A stretch of DNA of 64,000 nucleotides from Alopecurus myosuroides (taxonomy: Eukaryota; Streptophyta; Magnoliopsida; Poales; Poaceae), in the NCBI GenBank assembly GCA_028641055.1, contig CM054060.1, positions 236,186,833 to 236,250,832 of the forward strand, in the 5' to 3' direction. The stretch's first letter is position 1; each line of letters begins with the position of its first letter. Shown piece by piece: positions 10,918 to 22,617 of the stretch. The notes under the pieces are model-generated. The model did no database searches. It was not told the DNA's origin and saw only the letters and a list, made by a program, of their open reading frames with translations. The position numbers and the translations under genes are program-made.

Positions 10918-13900
10918 TTATGATCGCTTCGGCCGTAACCATGGAGCATCTTCATTATTTAACGGGATGGTGGGGTCAGCTTTCACTGTGAATGGTGGAA
11001 TTTCAACAAACTTTTTATAATCTTCTAACATGTCTGTCGTGTCCTCGATTCCCACGATGTTTCTTTTCTCTGAGAGAACTATGTGACGCTTCGGCTCATC
11101 GTATGATGAATTTGTTTGCTTATTTTTTCTTTTTTTCGGTCTGGAGGACATGTCCTTCACATAGAAGACCTGAGCCACATTATTGGCTAGGACGAATGGT
11201 TCGTCATTGTAACCAATATTGTTGAGATCCACTGTTGTCATTACATAAAGCGGGTCTACCTTTACCCATTCTCCATTCAGGTTGACCCATTTGCACTTGA
11301 ATAAAGGGACCTTAAAAGAAGGTCCATAGTCAAGTTCCCATATCTCCTCTATGTAACCATATTATGTGTCAGTTTTTCCATTCTCGTTTGTTGTATCAAA
11401 GCGGACACCACTGTTTTGGTTGGTGCTCTTCTTATCTTGGGAGATCGTGTAAAATGTATTCCCATTTATCTCGTACCCTTGAAAACTCCCAATAGTCGAA
11501 GATGGTGACCCTGCCAACATGTACAGCTGATCTTCAACATTGGTGTCATTTATAAGATATGTTTGCAACCAACTTCCGAAAGTCTCCATGTGTTTGCGTT
11601 TAATCCATGAGTCATCCTTCCCCGGGTTTGCGGAGCGTACAATATTCTTGTGTTCCTCGAGATACGTAGCCATGAACATAGAATTTTGTAGAACTGTGTA
11701 GTGTGCTTTGGTGAAAGAATGCCCGTCCCTAGGTATCATTGTTTTATTTCCCAGCGTTCTTTTTCCCCTCAGTCTCCCCTCATGTCGCAATTCAGGAACA
11801 CCAATCGTTTTAAGGTCAGGAATAAAGTCAACACAGAACCCAGTGACCTCCTCTGTTGCATAGCCCTTCGAGATGCTTCCTTCTGGCCTAGCACGGTTAT
11901 GAACATATTTCTTCAAGACTCCCATGAACCTCTCGAAGGGGAACATATTGTGTAGAAATACCGGACCGAGAATATGAATCTCTTCACATAGGTGAACCAG
12001 GAGATGAGTCATAATGTTGAAGAAGGATGGTGGGAACACCAACTCAAAACTAACAAGACACTGGACCACATCCCTCTGTAATCTTGTCAGAATTTCTGGA
12101 TCGATTACCTTCTGAGATATTGCGTTCATGAATGCACATAGCTTCACAATGGGTACTCGAACATTTTCCGGTAGAAGCCCCCTCAATGCAATCGGAAGCA
12201 ACTGCGTCATAATCACGTGGCAGTCATGAGACTTCAAGTTTTGGAATTTTTTCTCTGCCATGTTTATTATCCCCTTTATATTCGACGAGAAGCCAGACGG
12301 AACCTTGATACTGTAAAGGACTTCAAAGAATATTTCCTTCTCTGCTTTAGTAAGAGCGTAGATGCTTAAGTAATGGCGCCATGTATCTGTGAGCTTGTTG
12401 CTTGGGTCTTTCATACGTTGTTGGTCCTCCCGTGCTTCTGGCGTATCTTTTGACTTCCCATACACGCCCAGGAAGGAGAGCAGATTGACACAGAGATTCT
12501 TTGTCACGTGCATCACGTCGATCGAAGACCGGACCTCTAAAACTTTCCAATAGGGTAGCTCCCAAAATATAGATTTCTTCTTCCACATGGGTGCGCGCTT
12601 ATCAGGGCCGTACGGAACTGGTTGGCTGCCAGCAGCTTTACCAAAGATTACTTCTAGGTCATTGACCATATCGAATATATCATTACCACTACGGAGGTCA
12701 GGCTTCTTCCGGTTATCTGCCTCAGCTCTGAAATGCTTCCCTCCTTTCTTTCTTACGGGATGCTTGATCGGAAGAAATCTACGATGCCCCAGATATACAA
12801 TTTTTTTACATTTATCCAAAAAAACATTGTCAGTCTTATCCAAACAGTGTGTGCATGCATTGTATCCCTTGTTTGTATGTCCGGAAATGTTACTAAGAGC
12901 AGGCCAATCATTGATGGTTACGAAAAGCAACGCCCGTAGGTCAAACAGCTTTTGTTCGTTCTCATCCCACACACGTACACCTGGTTTTCCCCACAATTGT
13001 AAGAGTTCTTCCACTAATGGCCTTAGATACACATCAATGTCGTTGCCAGGTTGCCTCGGGCCTTGGATGAGAACTGGCATCATAATGAACTTGCGCTTCA
13101 TGCACAACCAAGGAGGAAGGTTGTACATACATAGAGTTACAGGCCAGGTGCTATGACTGGAGCTCTGCTCCCCAAAAGGATTAAAGTCATCTGTACTTAG
13201 ACCAAACCATAAGTTTCTCGCCTCTCCTGTAAAGTCTGGGAAGTCTCCCTCGATCTTTCTCCACCGCGATCCATCGGCGGGGTGTCTCAACTTTCCGTCT
13301 TTCTTACGGTCTTCTTTGTGCCATCGCAACAACCTAGCATGCTCTTTGTTTCTGAACAGACGTTTCAACCGTGGTATTATAGGAGCATACCACATCACCT
13401 TAGCAGGAACCCTCTTACGGGGGGGGGGGGGGGGCTCGCCGTCAACATCACCAGGGTCATCTGCTCTAATCTTATACCGCAGTGCAGTGCATACCGGACA
13501 TTCATCCAAATTCTCGTACTTCTCACCGCGGTAGAGGATGCAGTCATTAATGCATGCATGTATCTTCTGCACATCTAATCCTAGAGAGCACAGAGATTTC
13601 TTTGCTTCGTACGTACTCTCAGACAATTCGTTATCCTTTGAAAGTTTTGGCTTCATTAGTTGAAGTAAACTCTCAAATGCCTTGTCCGTCACACCGTTCT
13701 GTGCCTTCCATTTCAGCAACTCCAGTGTGGTACCGAGCTTTGTGCTACCATCTTCGCAATTTGGGTACAACAATTTTTTGTGATCATGTAACATGTTGTC
13801 CAGCTTCAACCTCTCCAATTTATTTTCACAGTCTTCCCTTGCATCAGCAATAACTCGGCCAAGATCATCATCGGGCTCTTCTGATGTCTGTTCTTGATCA

Positions 13901-14259
13901 CCTCCTTCTTCTGCATTCTCTTCCATTGCAGTATCGTCGTATTCAGGGAACAAAGGATCTTCTTCTTCTTCATCGTCTTCCATCACAACCCCTCTTTCTC
14001 CATGCTTCGTCCAGCAATTATAGCTGGGCATGAAACCTCTCCGAAGTAGATGGCCATGAAGGATTCTTTCGGAAGAGTGCTCTCTGACGTTCCGACAATC
14101 AACACATGGGCAACACATGAAGCCATTATCTTTGTTCGCCTGAGCTACAGCAAGAAATGCATTCAGGCCTGCCATATACTTGGAAGTGCGTCGGTCACCG
14201 TACATCCATCGCTGCCGTGCATCCATCTGCATCGTATAATTAAGTTTATCAAAATACAT
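10918..14259 (-). pseudogene. CACTA (En/Spm-type) transposase, one premature stop
   Basis: A 965-codon frame ends in TAA at 11364-11362, and the same frame then continues open for 147 more codons to 10918, so a single nonsense codon interrupts about 1,110 codons. The N-terminus has the plant transposase-associated domain (MYGDRRTS, CCPCVDCRN, about residues 12-90). An acidic linker follows (92-134), then a CPVCTALRY zinc-like motif near 255, a Transposase_21 (TNPD-like) region (about 290-610, including RSSIDVMHVTKNL), a DUF4218 region (about 690-800, including PPSFFNIMTHLLVHL) and a DUF4216-type C-terminus split by the stop. The decayed copy at 32849-36155 has TAC where this one has TAA. A proline run is encoded by 16 consecutive G on the plus strand (13419-13434). 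The true start is uncertain: MDARQRW near 14226 may be the first residue of an exon. Confidence 0.9.
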
Positions 14260-14519
14260 TACAATAACATATTAATACAGAAATGACCACAGTACATCGA
14301 CAAATACTACTTTTTTATGTATTAGTTACAGATGAAAAAGATAAGTTTGTTAACCTCGGTCGAAGATACCATTTTCAGTGAGCTTATGTGTGGCTCGGGA
14401 ATTTCGTCGAACACTTCATGTGCATAGTAAAATAACACACACTAACACCCACCTCCCTCACACCTCCAAGCAAAAAAAAAAGATGGAAGGGGGGCTGGGG
14501 CAGTATATATGGGGGAAGG

Positions 14520-14782
14520 AGGACATTGGTCCCGATTCGTGGCTTGAACCGGGACAAATTCTCATTCGCGTGCCACGTGGCCTGTGGCTAGGCATTGGTC
14601 CCGGTCCCTGGCACGAACCGGGACCAATATCTCCCAACAAACCGGGACCAATGCCCCCAGGCGATTTCTGCTGCCCCGGGCACACAAACCGGGACCAATG
14701 CATGGCATAGGTCCTGGATCTGGTTGCAACCGGGACAGGTGCCCCCTGGCCCCCTGGACGAGAGGGGTTGTTTCCACTAGTG
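14520..14782. repeat. CACTA-1 right subterminal repeats
   Basis: At least six units such as attggtcccgattcg, attggtcccggtcc, aaccgggaccaat and aaccgggacaggt, ending at tttccactagtg. The order of motifs, including gatttctgctgcc, closely follows the inverted left end of CACTA-2 (32319-32560), so the two elements are the same family. Confidence 0.9.
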
Positions 14783-15063
14783 GTTGCCACCACCATGGCC
14801 GTCCCGAGGCTACGAACGGGCTGTGTCTCACTGTGGTATTCCTCTTCTTGAAGTTGGCATGCACCACGGGTGCCAGTCACTCCATCGTCCAGCGCGGCGC
14901 GCCACTCCGCGAAGAGCCCCAGTCCGCCTCGGCCACGGACCCACGCAGCCATGCCCGAAGCTGTGCATGCACGCTCGCAGTCAGCGTGCCATACCGCATC
15001 AGTGGTGCGTCGGATGGGCCGACGACAAAACAGAGGGGTGAGGCTCGGGCGGAGCTTCCGCAT
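14783..15063 (-). pseudogene. Possible host ORF, upstream half, split by CACTA-1
   Basis: Minus-strand frame with an ATG at 15063 (MRKLRPSL) running to the CACTA-1 insertion point, where virtual removal of the element joins it to 7314-7140. An upstream in-frame stop lies at 15126-15124. It is GC-rich and contains VTGTRGACQLQEEEYHSE. No family recognised. An open plus-strand frame also crosses the junction, so the coding strand, or whether it codes at all, is unresolved. Confidence 0.3.
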
Positions 15064-15310
15064 GCCGAGTTCTCCCTCCACGACCACCTCTGTGGCCCTG
15101 CGCAACACGGTGGTGGCAGACACCTACTTGTCTACTTGCGTGCCTGCACGTCGATCTCCTTCCACGTCGCTAACCGCCGCCCACCGGTGCCGGTTCACAC
15201 CAATCCTCGGCTAATTTGGAGAACGTGTCCTCCGACTCGTGCGACAGCCAACGCGGCGACGGCGTCGACCGTGGAGCTCGTCCACGCGATTTTTAACATA
15301 CTCAAGTGCG

Positions 15311-15390
15311 GTGCAAATGTTTGTTTTTATTGTTGAGGAAATAAAGGTGTGCAAATTTTTGTTTTATTGTTGAGAAAATAAAGTTATTGT
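15311..15390. repeat. ~40-bp tandem duplication
   Basis: Two adjacent copies of a segment like gtgcaaatttttgttttattg followed by ttgaggaaataaag. They lie in the spacer between the CACTA-1 flank and the exonuclease gene promoter. Confidence 0.7.
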
Positions 15391-15602
15391 TTGTTTGTTA
15401 GAGGCGTCCATGGTGATTATCGCGGGGCGGTGACATTCTCTGTGTAATTGTAGTGAAGTGTGAGCGGTGAAATTGGCAAGAACGACTATGGCCTCACCAG
15501 CACTATAGCCTGATGCATCTATGTAAATCTTACCCATGACCGTGGTTTGCTAAAACTGCGTTAAAAATAGCATGCACCCCACTTTAATGAAATCTACACC
15601 GT

Positions 15603-15612
15603 CTATATATAC
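15603..15612 (+). promoter_or_regulatory. Probable TATA box of the exonuclease gene
   Basis: The string tctatatatac lies about 175 bp upstream of the ATG at 15783, with no ATG-rich clutter between. A transcript would start near 15635, giving a 5' leader of about 150 bases. Inferred from position and sequence only. Confidence 0.55.
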
Positions 15613-15782
15613 AGGAGCGTGTTCTTCTGGTAGAATCTGGGCCGTGCGTCTAATCCCAAGCAAATAACGCAGTTTTCTGTTTGTTCGATCACGATTCTGC
15701 CCTAGATATACGGGAGTTCAAAACCTGAGTTTCCAGAAAATACTCAACAGGAAGACGAGAGAGATCAAGAAGACAAGAGGCA

Positions 15783-16406
15783 ATGGCGACTTCCATCAGC
15801 GCCATCGGTGGCAGCCACTACATGGTGGAGTTCGACGAGGACAGCATCTTCACAACCTTCACGGCTTCCGGCGACATCGTCAACACCTGGCTCAGCATCA
15901 TCTACCGCATCCACCACCGCCGCCTCGACCGCCTCGTCGTCGGGCTCGACGTCGAGTGGCGGCCCTCCTTCACGCGCGGCGTACCGCGTGGCCCCGTCGC
16001 GCTGCTGCAGATCTGCGTCGGCCGCCGCTGCCTCGTCTTCCAGATCCTCCGCGCCGACTACATACCGGACGCACTCCACGACTTCTTCGAGGACGACCGG
16101 TTCACCTTCGTCGGCGTCGGGATCCGCGGCGACGTGGGCAAGCTGAGGCAGGAGTACGGCCTGGAGGTGGAGAGGTGGCAGGATCTGCGGTACCTCGCGG
16201 CGGATAGGCTGGAGAAGCCGGGGCTGGAGAGCGCCGGGCTGCAGACCCTGGTGTGGGAGGTGATGGACGTGTGGCCTGAGAAGCCGCACCACGTGCGCGT
16301 CAGCGCCTGGGACGCGCCGCGGCTGACGGGGGAGCAGCTGAAGTACGCGTGCGCCGACGCTTTCATGTCCTTCGAGGTCGGCCGGAGGCTCTACGACTAC
16401 TACTAG
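15783..16406 (+). CDS. DEDDy 3'-5' exonuclease domain protein (WRN/RNase D-like), 207 aa
   Basis: An intact intronless frame with a good start context (ggcaATGgcg) preceded by a TATA-like site. The protein is essentially one DnaQ-like 3'-5' exonuclease domain. Motif ExoI is VVGLDVEWRP (D and E metal ligands, about residues 57-66). ExoII is FVGVGIRGDVGKL (catalytic D, about 108-120). ExoIII is LKYACADAFMSFE, with the Y...D pattern (about 184-196). Plant proteins of this size and layout are related to the Werner-syndrome exonuclease family and degrade DNA or RNA from the 3' end; the substrate here is unknown. Codon use is GC-rich at third positions, as in many grass genes. No signal peptide or membrane segment is visible. 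A related but diverged two-exon gene lies 6.2 kb downstream inside a CACTA element. Confidence 0.85.
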   Translation: MATSISAIGGSHYMVEFDEDSIFTTFTASGDIVNTWLSIIYRIHHRRLDRLVVGLDVEWRPSFTRGVPRGPVALLQICVGRRCLVFQILRADYIPDALHDFFEDDRFTFVGVGIRGDVGKLRQEYGLEVERWQDLRYLAADRLEKPGLESAGLQTLVWEVMDVWPEKPHHVRVSAWDAPRLTGEQLKYACADAFMSFEVGRRLYDYY

Positions 16407-19400
16407 CAAAGCTGCCAGTCCAGGTTTCCTTCGTTTTACATGTTTTTTTTTTCTCATAAGTTTGTTGGATTGGTTTATGATATATTGATATCCGTTGGCA
16501 AATTGTATGTCGTCCTTCGGTACTTGGTGCACACACGAGTGTTGTGATTTTGTGATTATCAAAATTTCTTAATTACTTCTCGCGCATAGGGAAGCCATGT
16601 TGCTCCTTAACAACTCCCGTGAGATTTTTCATGCATGCATGTTGCTCCTTGACAACTACCGTGAGATTTTCCTTTTACAATACTAGTTGAAATGTACGTG
16701 CAACGCACGTCTCCCTGGTCATTAACCAGGAAAAATTGTGCATTACTATTTGTCAAAGCATTGTTTCATTAAATTTCTAAAATGTCACAATTACAATAGC
16801 GTCCAAGAATACATCATGGTTGATTTTTTCGTAAATGGTTTGTCTCTTTTTATCTTCTCTAAGAAGGTGAGCAGGTTCGTGAATTCACTTTGGCACCCGG
16901 GGTGCAATGCACCCGATATTTTAAAACCATATTTCAAAAAGTCAAAAAAAAAATATCACGGATACATATGCACCTTATATGTGGTTACGAAGTGGTTTCA
17001 CAAAAAAATATAATTTATGTGGCCAATGTAAAAATACAAAAATTTCACGGATACATATGCACCTTATATGTGGTTACAAAGTGCTTACTTGTACAGAAAA
17101 TTTTGTCTTTTTTTTCCACAAGACATAAAAAATGTCAGTTTTTCTGTGCAACAACTTTGAGAAAAGATAGGATTTTAAAATCTGTACGGGGTTTTTCTTT
17201 TTTTGATATTTAAAATGTATTTCAAATGAAGGATGCATATGCACGGAGCCAAAACATCACTCCCAGTAAGTTCAGATAATCTTAATTCTCTCCCCCTTCC
17301 CTGTTTGTAGGAATTGAGTGGAAGAGCATTATTTTTAGATGTATAAACATTTCATATCTTTCTAAAAGTTTGGTGTATTCTTCATTCATTTATTTTTTAA
17401 CGACTTGCATATTTAGTCATAGTTTCTTTCTCTAATAATATTACGTGGAAATATATAAATAAGTTAAACCGTAAGCATATTTCATATCTGGCTCCTACAC
17501 GTCCAGGAGGACCTCTCCATGCTAGTTGTACAAGCCGCCACCATGCATGCCTTGAAGGACGCACGTCATGCACGCCCGGGCCAACGGCGCCGTGCAAGTT
17601 ATCGAGGGCACAAAGTTTAGGACGTTGTCATGCACTTGGGACGACCTCGTTGTACGCCTGTCAATGAAGCGCACGTCGTCCGTGGCTCCGCCGCAAATGC
17701 CATCATGATCACCGATCACCTTTGTGCACGCCATGAAATCATCATTCTCAAAGTCGTAGACGCCGTGCAGATCATGGATGGTTCTTCCTCGAGGTCATAA
17801 ACACCGTGCACACCAAAGAGGAGTTTGCTCCTTGAAGCCCTTGCGCGCCGCAGGTGGTGTTGGCAGACGCGGCTGCTATCATCACGATTGTGTCCTATGT
17901 AACAACATCTGAATCTACGGAATCAATGTTTTGTCCGATGTAACAACATCAGCTCTCAACTAATCTTCAGCACACGTTATACTGGCCGACAATGATTCCC
18001 TCGACGATTTTTTTAGGAGATGACTCCAATGCGTAACTTCAAATATTTCCTCGCATGCATCTTTATTGCACATTCTACCATAAGTTTGGCGGTAAGATAG
18101 TGCGTTAGTGGCCTTTTTATGGCAGATTTGTCTCGACATTTTTTGTTTTACCATGGTGCGGTGTTTCCATCAGGCTGCGATAAGGCGATGCCACCGGCCA
18201 TGGCGTTCTCCTCTCCGATACTGATCATTGGGTGTGGCTCGTCGCTTCCTCCTTGGCATGACCGTCGCGCTCGCCACCCGGCCAGCCTCGTGGTCCCGCT
18301 ACGAGAAGGATGTGAATCGTGAGGGTGCAACATAGTAGTTGGGAGGCGGTGCGAGCTATTTGGCAGCGACCCACACAAACCACGGCTGTGCTCGCTGGTT
18401 TCGGCATCAACCCACTCATTCCCATGTTGGTGCTTAGGATAGGAGAAAGGCGAGACGACGTCAAAGTCAAGCGGGAGCGATCTTTGGGCATTGCGATGTT
18501 GGGACATAACTTCGGTCTAGGCAATGTCTAGCTCCGGTATGATGAAGACCGCCTGATCAATGATAGCCAGTTTTGAAGCGGAAATCTCTTCATGACGAGC
18601 GTGGATCCCAGGACGAAAATGTGTCGGCGACGTTGTTGCGAAGAATGGCTGAGAAGGCAGCCACTGAGGTGTTCACCGGCGACGTTATCCATTGGGGGGG
18701 GGGGGGGGGTAGAGGGATGGCCGGGGCAGCGACGGACCGACGGGGGTGGTGGTTTGAGGAGGGCGGGGCGGCGATTCAGGCGCGGGGGCGCAGCCGGCGG
18801 AGGCAAGCAGTTAGGCCGGCCATGGCGAAGGGGGAGCCATGTTCTTTTTCCTTCTCCGTCGGTTTATCGTTTTGCTGTTCGAACGCCCTTGCGACGCGGT
18901 CGGAAAATGTGCGAGCTCGCGCAAGCTAGACCCGCCCTCTCGAAGCATGGTCAGTCTCGATTACCGAAGCATTGTAGGTATAAGAGTTTGAAGATGCCGC
19001 GCAGGGCGTCACTCTTTTTTTTTAGAATTCACACCACGTCACTCTTTTTTTTAGCAGCACACAACGTCACTCAGGATGAGTGGAGCAAGATTTGTAAAGC
19101 CCGTTAAGATTAAATTGAGATTAACATTGGGATTGGCCCACTTCAGTTAGGTCTTGGCTGGGCCGGGACTTTTATCCAGCATATGCCTGATAGACTTACT
19201 TATGCGTTAGGCTTTCCCAAAAAAAAACAACTATGCCTTCGGCTGATCAGGTATGTAAGATTTGATCCCACCTCGCTAGTTCAGCTATCCATAAGATATG
19301 CGCGGAAGTTTTTTTTTTAATTTCGGGTATGTGTTGAGTCGCTCAACATTGGATGGATCTTATCCTTTGATTCATACTGTTTGATGGCTGAGATTTAATG

Positions 19401-19741
19401 TATCTACGAAGTTTGCTCTTTTATAAGTAGTTTAGATAAGAACTAAAACAAACGACCGATGGTATTGGTAAGGAACACTAGTTTTCGGTTCAAAAAAAAA
19501 GGAACACTAGTTTTATTCTTTTTTCTGAAACACATTTTATATACCCTTCTAGAAAAATAATACCTCATCCGCCCGACCAATTATAACTCTTTCGTGAGGG
19601 TACTATATTGTTAAGACCATGCTAGCACATAGACCAATTGTTCATCGAATTGCACTAGAAGCCATGAATTCAGAGGTTAGCTATTACACAGGAAGAGTTG
19701 AAGAGAGGAAGAGCATGAGAGAACGAGGAGACAGAAGCAAG
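16407..19741. other. Intergenic region with small duplications, no gene recognised
   Basis: After the exonuclease 3' region there are two small direct duplications. At 16594-16629 and 16640-16675 the unit contains catgttgctcctt and accgtgagatttt. At 16958-16995 and 17047-17084 the unit contains cacggatacatatgcacc. A motif actagttgaaatgtacgtgc at 16683 resembles TE-end motifs at 5918 and 24546. ORFs around 18148-18929 overlap on both strands and show no domain; 18694-18709 is a run of 16 G. Two duplicated cacgtcactcttttttt pieces lie at 19005-19060. Confidence 0.45.
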
Positions 19742-19930
19742 CACTGGCGGAACCAGGAGGGGACCAGCAGGGGCCTTGGCCCCCCCTATGGCATGCACTT
19801 TAAGATTTTTTTTTACCTATAAGAGGCTGATTTAGGCGAGATTAGATGAAAAAATTACATGCTTGGCCCCCCCTAATTGATTGTTACCATGTTTGGCCCC
19901 CTCTAGTGCTAAATCCTGGTTCCGCCAGTG
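19742..19930. mobile_element. 189-bp hAT-type MITE
   Basis: Ends are CACTGGCGGAACCAGGA on the left and its inverted complement (tcctggttccgccagtg) on the right. Flanking 8-bp duplications are gaagcaag (19734-19741) and aaagcaag (19931-19938), differing at one base. Inside are two ttggccccccct motifs. This resembles the MITE at 4108-4243 in terminal GGCGGA sequence and duplication length. Confidence 0.85.
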
Positions 19931-20112
19931 AAAGCAAGGAGGCCGAAGCCGTCCTAATCCAAGCCAATTCTTCTGCTAGCTTCTCCGCTGGTATATATCT
20001 ATCGGATGCCACTAGAAAAAGGGAGGCCTCTCGCGAGCATACGGAAGGGTAAAATGAGCTCATGCCAGGACGACACGTGGCGAGCTGTAGGTGGGGAACC
20101 GGATCGAGGGAG

Positions 20113-20885
20113 TGCACGCATTTGTTTTTAGATCCGTTTTTTCAAAACGAAATATCTCATGAACCATAATTCGGAATTACAAACCATTTTCATATTTGAA
20201 TTACTCGCCTCGAGATCTTCAAAACTAGATCACATGTTGATAGGTTCCGAAAATCTTTTTTTCAGACTTTGTACACCATGTTGTCTATAGTTTATACTTT
20301 CGGTAGCACGCACGCTGTTCTGAAAGTATACAAACGCTGTTCTGAAAGTATACATGTTATATGTTAAAGTACTAAAAAAAGGTACTGAATGTATACAAAA
20401 ACTGTTCTAAAAAATATATGCACGGTGTAACTGGGTGTACATCCGCTGGGTGTACACGTCCGTCTAGGCGTACATCCGTCTGGGTGTATGCTGGCCCTTC
20501 ACTGGGTGTACAACCGTCTGGGTGTACGTCGGCTTTTTACTGGGTGTACAAGCGTCCGAGTGTACAAGCGTCTGGGTGTACAACCGCCTGCAACTAGGTG
20601 TACAACTGTCTGGGCGTACACCCGTGGTGCACGTGTGTGTACGTCAGCACATGCACTTGGCGTACTTCGTTCACTGCACCTATGTGTACATTTTTGTGTA
20701 ACTAGGCGTACATCCGTGTTGATTCTGGGTGTAAAAAAAATGTTTCTCGAAACCTATCAACATGGGATCTAGTTTTGAATATCTCGACGTGAGGATCTCA
20801 AATATGAAAACGGTTCGTAATTTTGAAAAACGGTTCGCGAGATATTTCATTTTGAAGAAATAAATCTCGAAATAAATACGTGTCA
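20113..20885. mobile_element. Non-coding element with long terminal inverted repeats and internal GGTGTAC array
   Basis: About 150 bp at the left (20113-20265) is the inverted complement of 20725-20885, with conserved pieces such as caaaacgaaatatctc, accattttcatatttga, agatcttcaaaactagatc and atgttgataggtt. Between them lies an array of short units of about 16-22 bp like ctgggtgtacaaccgt (20430-20735). Long inverted repeats around a non-coding core suggest a Mutator-like or foldback MITE. I could not find a clean target duplication, so ends are approximate. Confidence 0.75.
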
Positions 20886-22200
20886 ATCCATCCTACAGAG
20901 CGCGACAAGTCTCGCCTCCACAGCACGCGCGAGGTGACCTTCCGAAAGACAGGTGATTATGATATCTACCCTTTCCTCCTGTGGCTTCAGAGCAGGCTGC
21001 GGCCCAATAGTGGCCGGCCCATGCATATGCCAGGCAGAAAGGTCACTAACATATATGCACTAAACGCTAACCCTAAATCCTAAAGCATTAGGCTATCTAC
21101 ATACTAGTCACGACGCACTCCGGACATGCATTGTGATCATGGGCCCTCGAGCACATGGACCAAGCGCGTCTCTCCATGCCAGGTCATTTCGGCATATACA
21201 ACGGCGTTTAGTCAACCGTTTGTAACATAGCCACGCAGGAATTTAGATTACCCGGGAGAGAGAAAAGAGGAAAAATGGTCTCTAGTCCGTCGGTAGAAAT
21301 AATAACGATCTATTAGCATCAAAATCTCTGCTTAGCGCCGGGTTGTTTAACGTTGTATGGAGAAAGATTGGCTATCTTGTGTTTGATCCGATCCGTTTTT
21401 CACGGAAACGAACTAGGATGGCAAGTGCGGTTTGGTGGTTTTATAGACAACTAAATAGGCTCTCCATTGTATAGGCGGTCTCCTATGATGTCTGTGTGAC
21501 TTGGACAAATTTTATAGACATCGATCGCATGAACGTACATGTCCTAAGGCCTGGCGTTGTGCCAGCCAGCCTCTGTACGCGGAACTTCGTCGTCCGACCG
21601 CTCTGGGGGGGGGTCCTATTTAAACTAGCACTCACACTCTCTCGACGTACTCACACATGCCTCGTTTACCATGCCCATGTGGTGGCTTTGTAGGAGGCCA
21701 TGGTCTCTCCTCGCCCTGTCATGCTGTGTACATGTTCGCAGAGTGCACAACACTCGTCTCGTGGAAGGGGCACTGCGGCTTTGTGCCACAATTTTGCATC
21801 CCCCTCGTGTGTGCATGGTGAGCCCATGTCGTGTGCCTCGTTTACAAATGGCGTCTCGCGCTAACCTCTCTCAAACATTGCATAAACTCCTCTCCACCGC
21901 ATGGTTGCCTATTATGCCTATGTTGCCCCTCCTCTTCTCTTATGCCACCTTGTGAGGCTACGTCTCCTCACACCCATGTTCAACTCATCATTCTGCCCGG
22001 ACCACTTGGGATGCTCCGAGAAAGGTCGTCGCAAGGCAGGATGAGTTCGTTCAGGCCACAGTTGCACAAACCCACGGGAACATGCCCTCTCTTTTCTCCC
22101 CGATGGTCCACTCCTCACCCCCAATCTTACCAACTGTCTCTTTGTCTCGCGGACCCTATGGGCCCATTCTCTAGGAGGCCAGCGCAACAAGGTGAGATGC
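20886..22200. other. Intergenic sequence flanking the small CACTA element
   Basis: No recognised gene. The frame at 21831-22268 (plus) is cysteine- and proline-rich, lacks a known domain and is crossed by the CACTA end at 22201, so I do not call it. A run of 9 G lies near 21605. Confidence 0.4.
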
Positions 22201-22544
22201 CACTGGTAGAAAAAAGGCCTTCGGTATGCCAGCATCAGTCCCCAAGCGTTGCGCACCGTGACCAATGAGTCTTTAGTCCCGGGTCGGGAGGAGACCCGCG
22301 ACAGAAGGTCAGACGTCGCGGGTTGGGAAGCGCGTTGCGACGCGTGGAGGGAATTAATTCCGGTTGACCTGGCCCCCCGGGACTATTGGTCCTTTATTCC
22401 CCGTTCCCGTGGCCAACCGGGACCAATGGCCCTTTATTCCCCGTGCCCGTGGCCAACCGGGACTAAACATCAAGCGTCTCGCCTCCCCCGCGGCGGTTTT
22501 TATTTCGCGAGCGAGGCAGAAGGGCGCCATTCCACTGCTCGCTC

Positions 22545-22592
22545 TCTGTTCTTCCTCTCGCTCTCTGTTCTTCCTCTCTCGCTCTCTGTTCT
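22545..22592 (+). repeat. CT-rich repeats just upstream of the captured gene
   Basis: Three copies of a ctcgctctctgttcttcc-like unit lie 30-75 bp before the ATG at 22618. Pyrimidine-rich patches of this kind are common near plant transcription starts, so this may be part of a core promoter or 5' leader. Confidence 0.5.
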
Positions 22593-22617
22593 TTTCAATC
22601 CAAGCACACGCACGCAA

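Larger units (their letters stand above)
7318..14782. mobile_element. CACTA-1: complete 7.5-kb CACTA (En/Spm) transposon
   Basis: The left end is CACTAGTGGAAACA and the right end is its inverted copy. The element is flanked by a 3-bp duplication GTT (7315-7317 and 14783-14785), as expected for CACTA transposons. Both ends carry subterminal GTCCCGGTT/AACCGGGAC units. Inside, left to right: an accessory reading frame (8046-9049, plus), a FAR1-like captured fragment (9986-10450, minus), a 165-bp tandem repeat (10461-10895) and an En/Spm transposase (10918-14259, minus). Ends and duplication are intact but the transposase has one nonsense codon, so it probably needs a transposase in trans. Confidence 0.95.

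Noticed and set aside
12587..13156. Plus-strand ORF of 189 codons
   Set aside because: Lies opposite the CACTA-1 transposase; its translation has no domain and it is a shadow of the minus-strand gene.
18148..18929. Protein-coding gene around the poly-G tract
   Set aside because: Overlapping frames on both strands, no domain, no promoter or splice logic.
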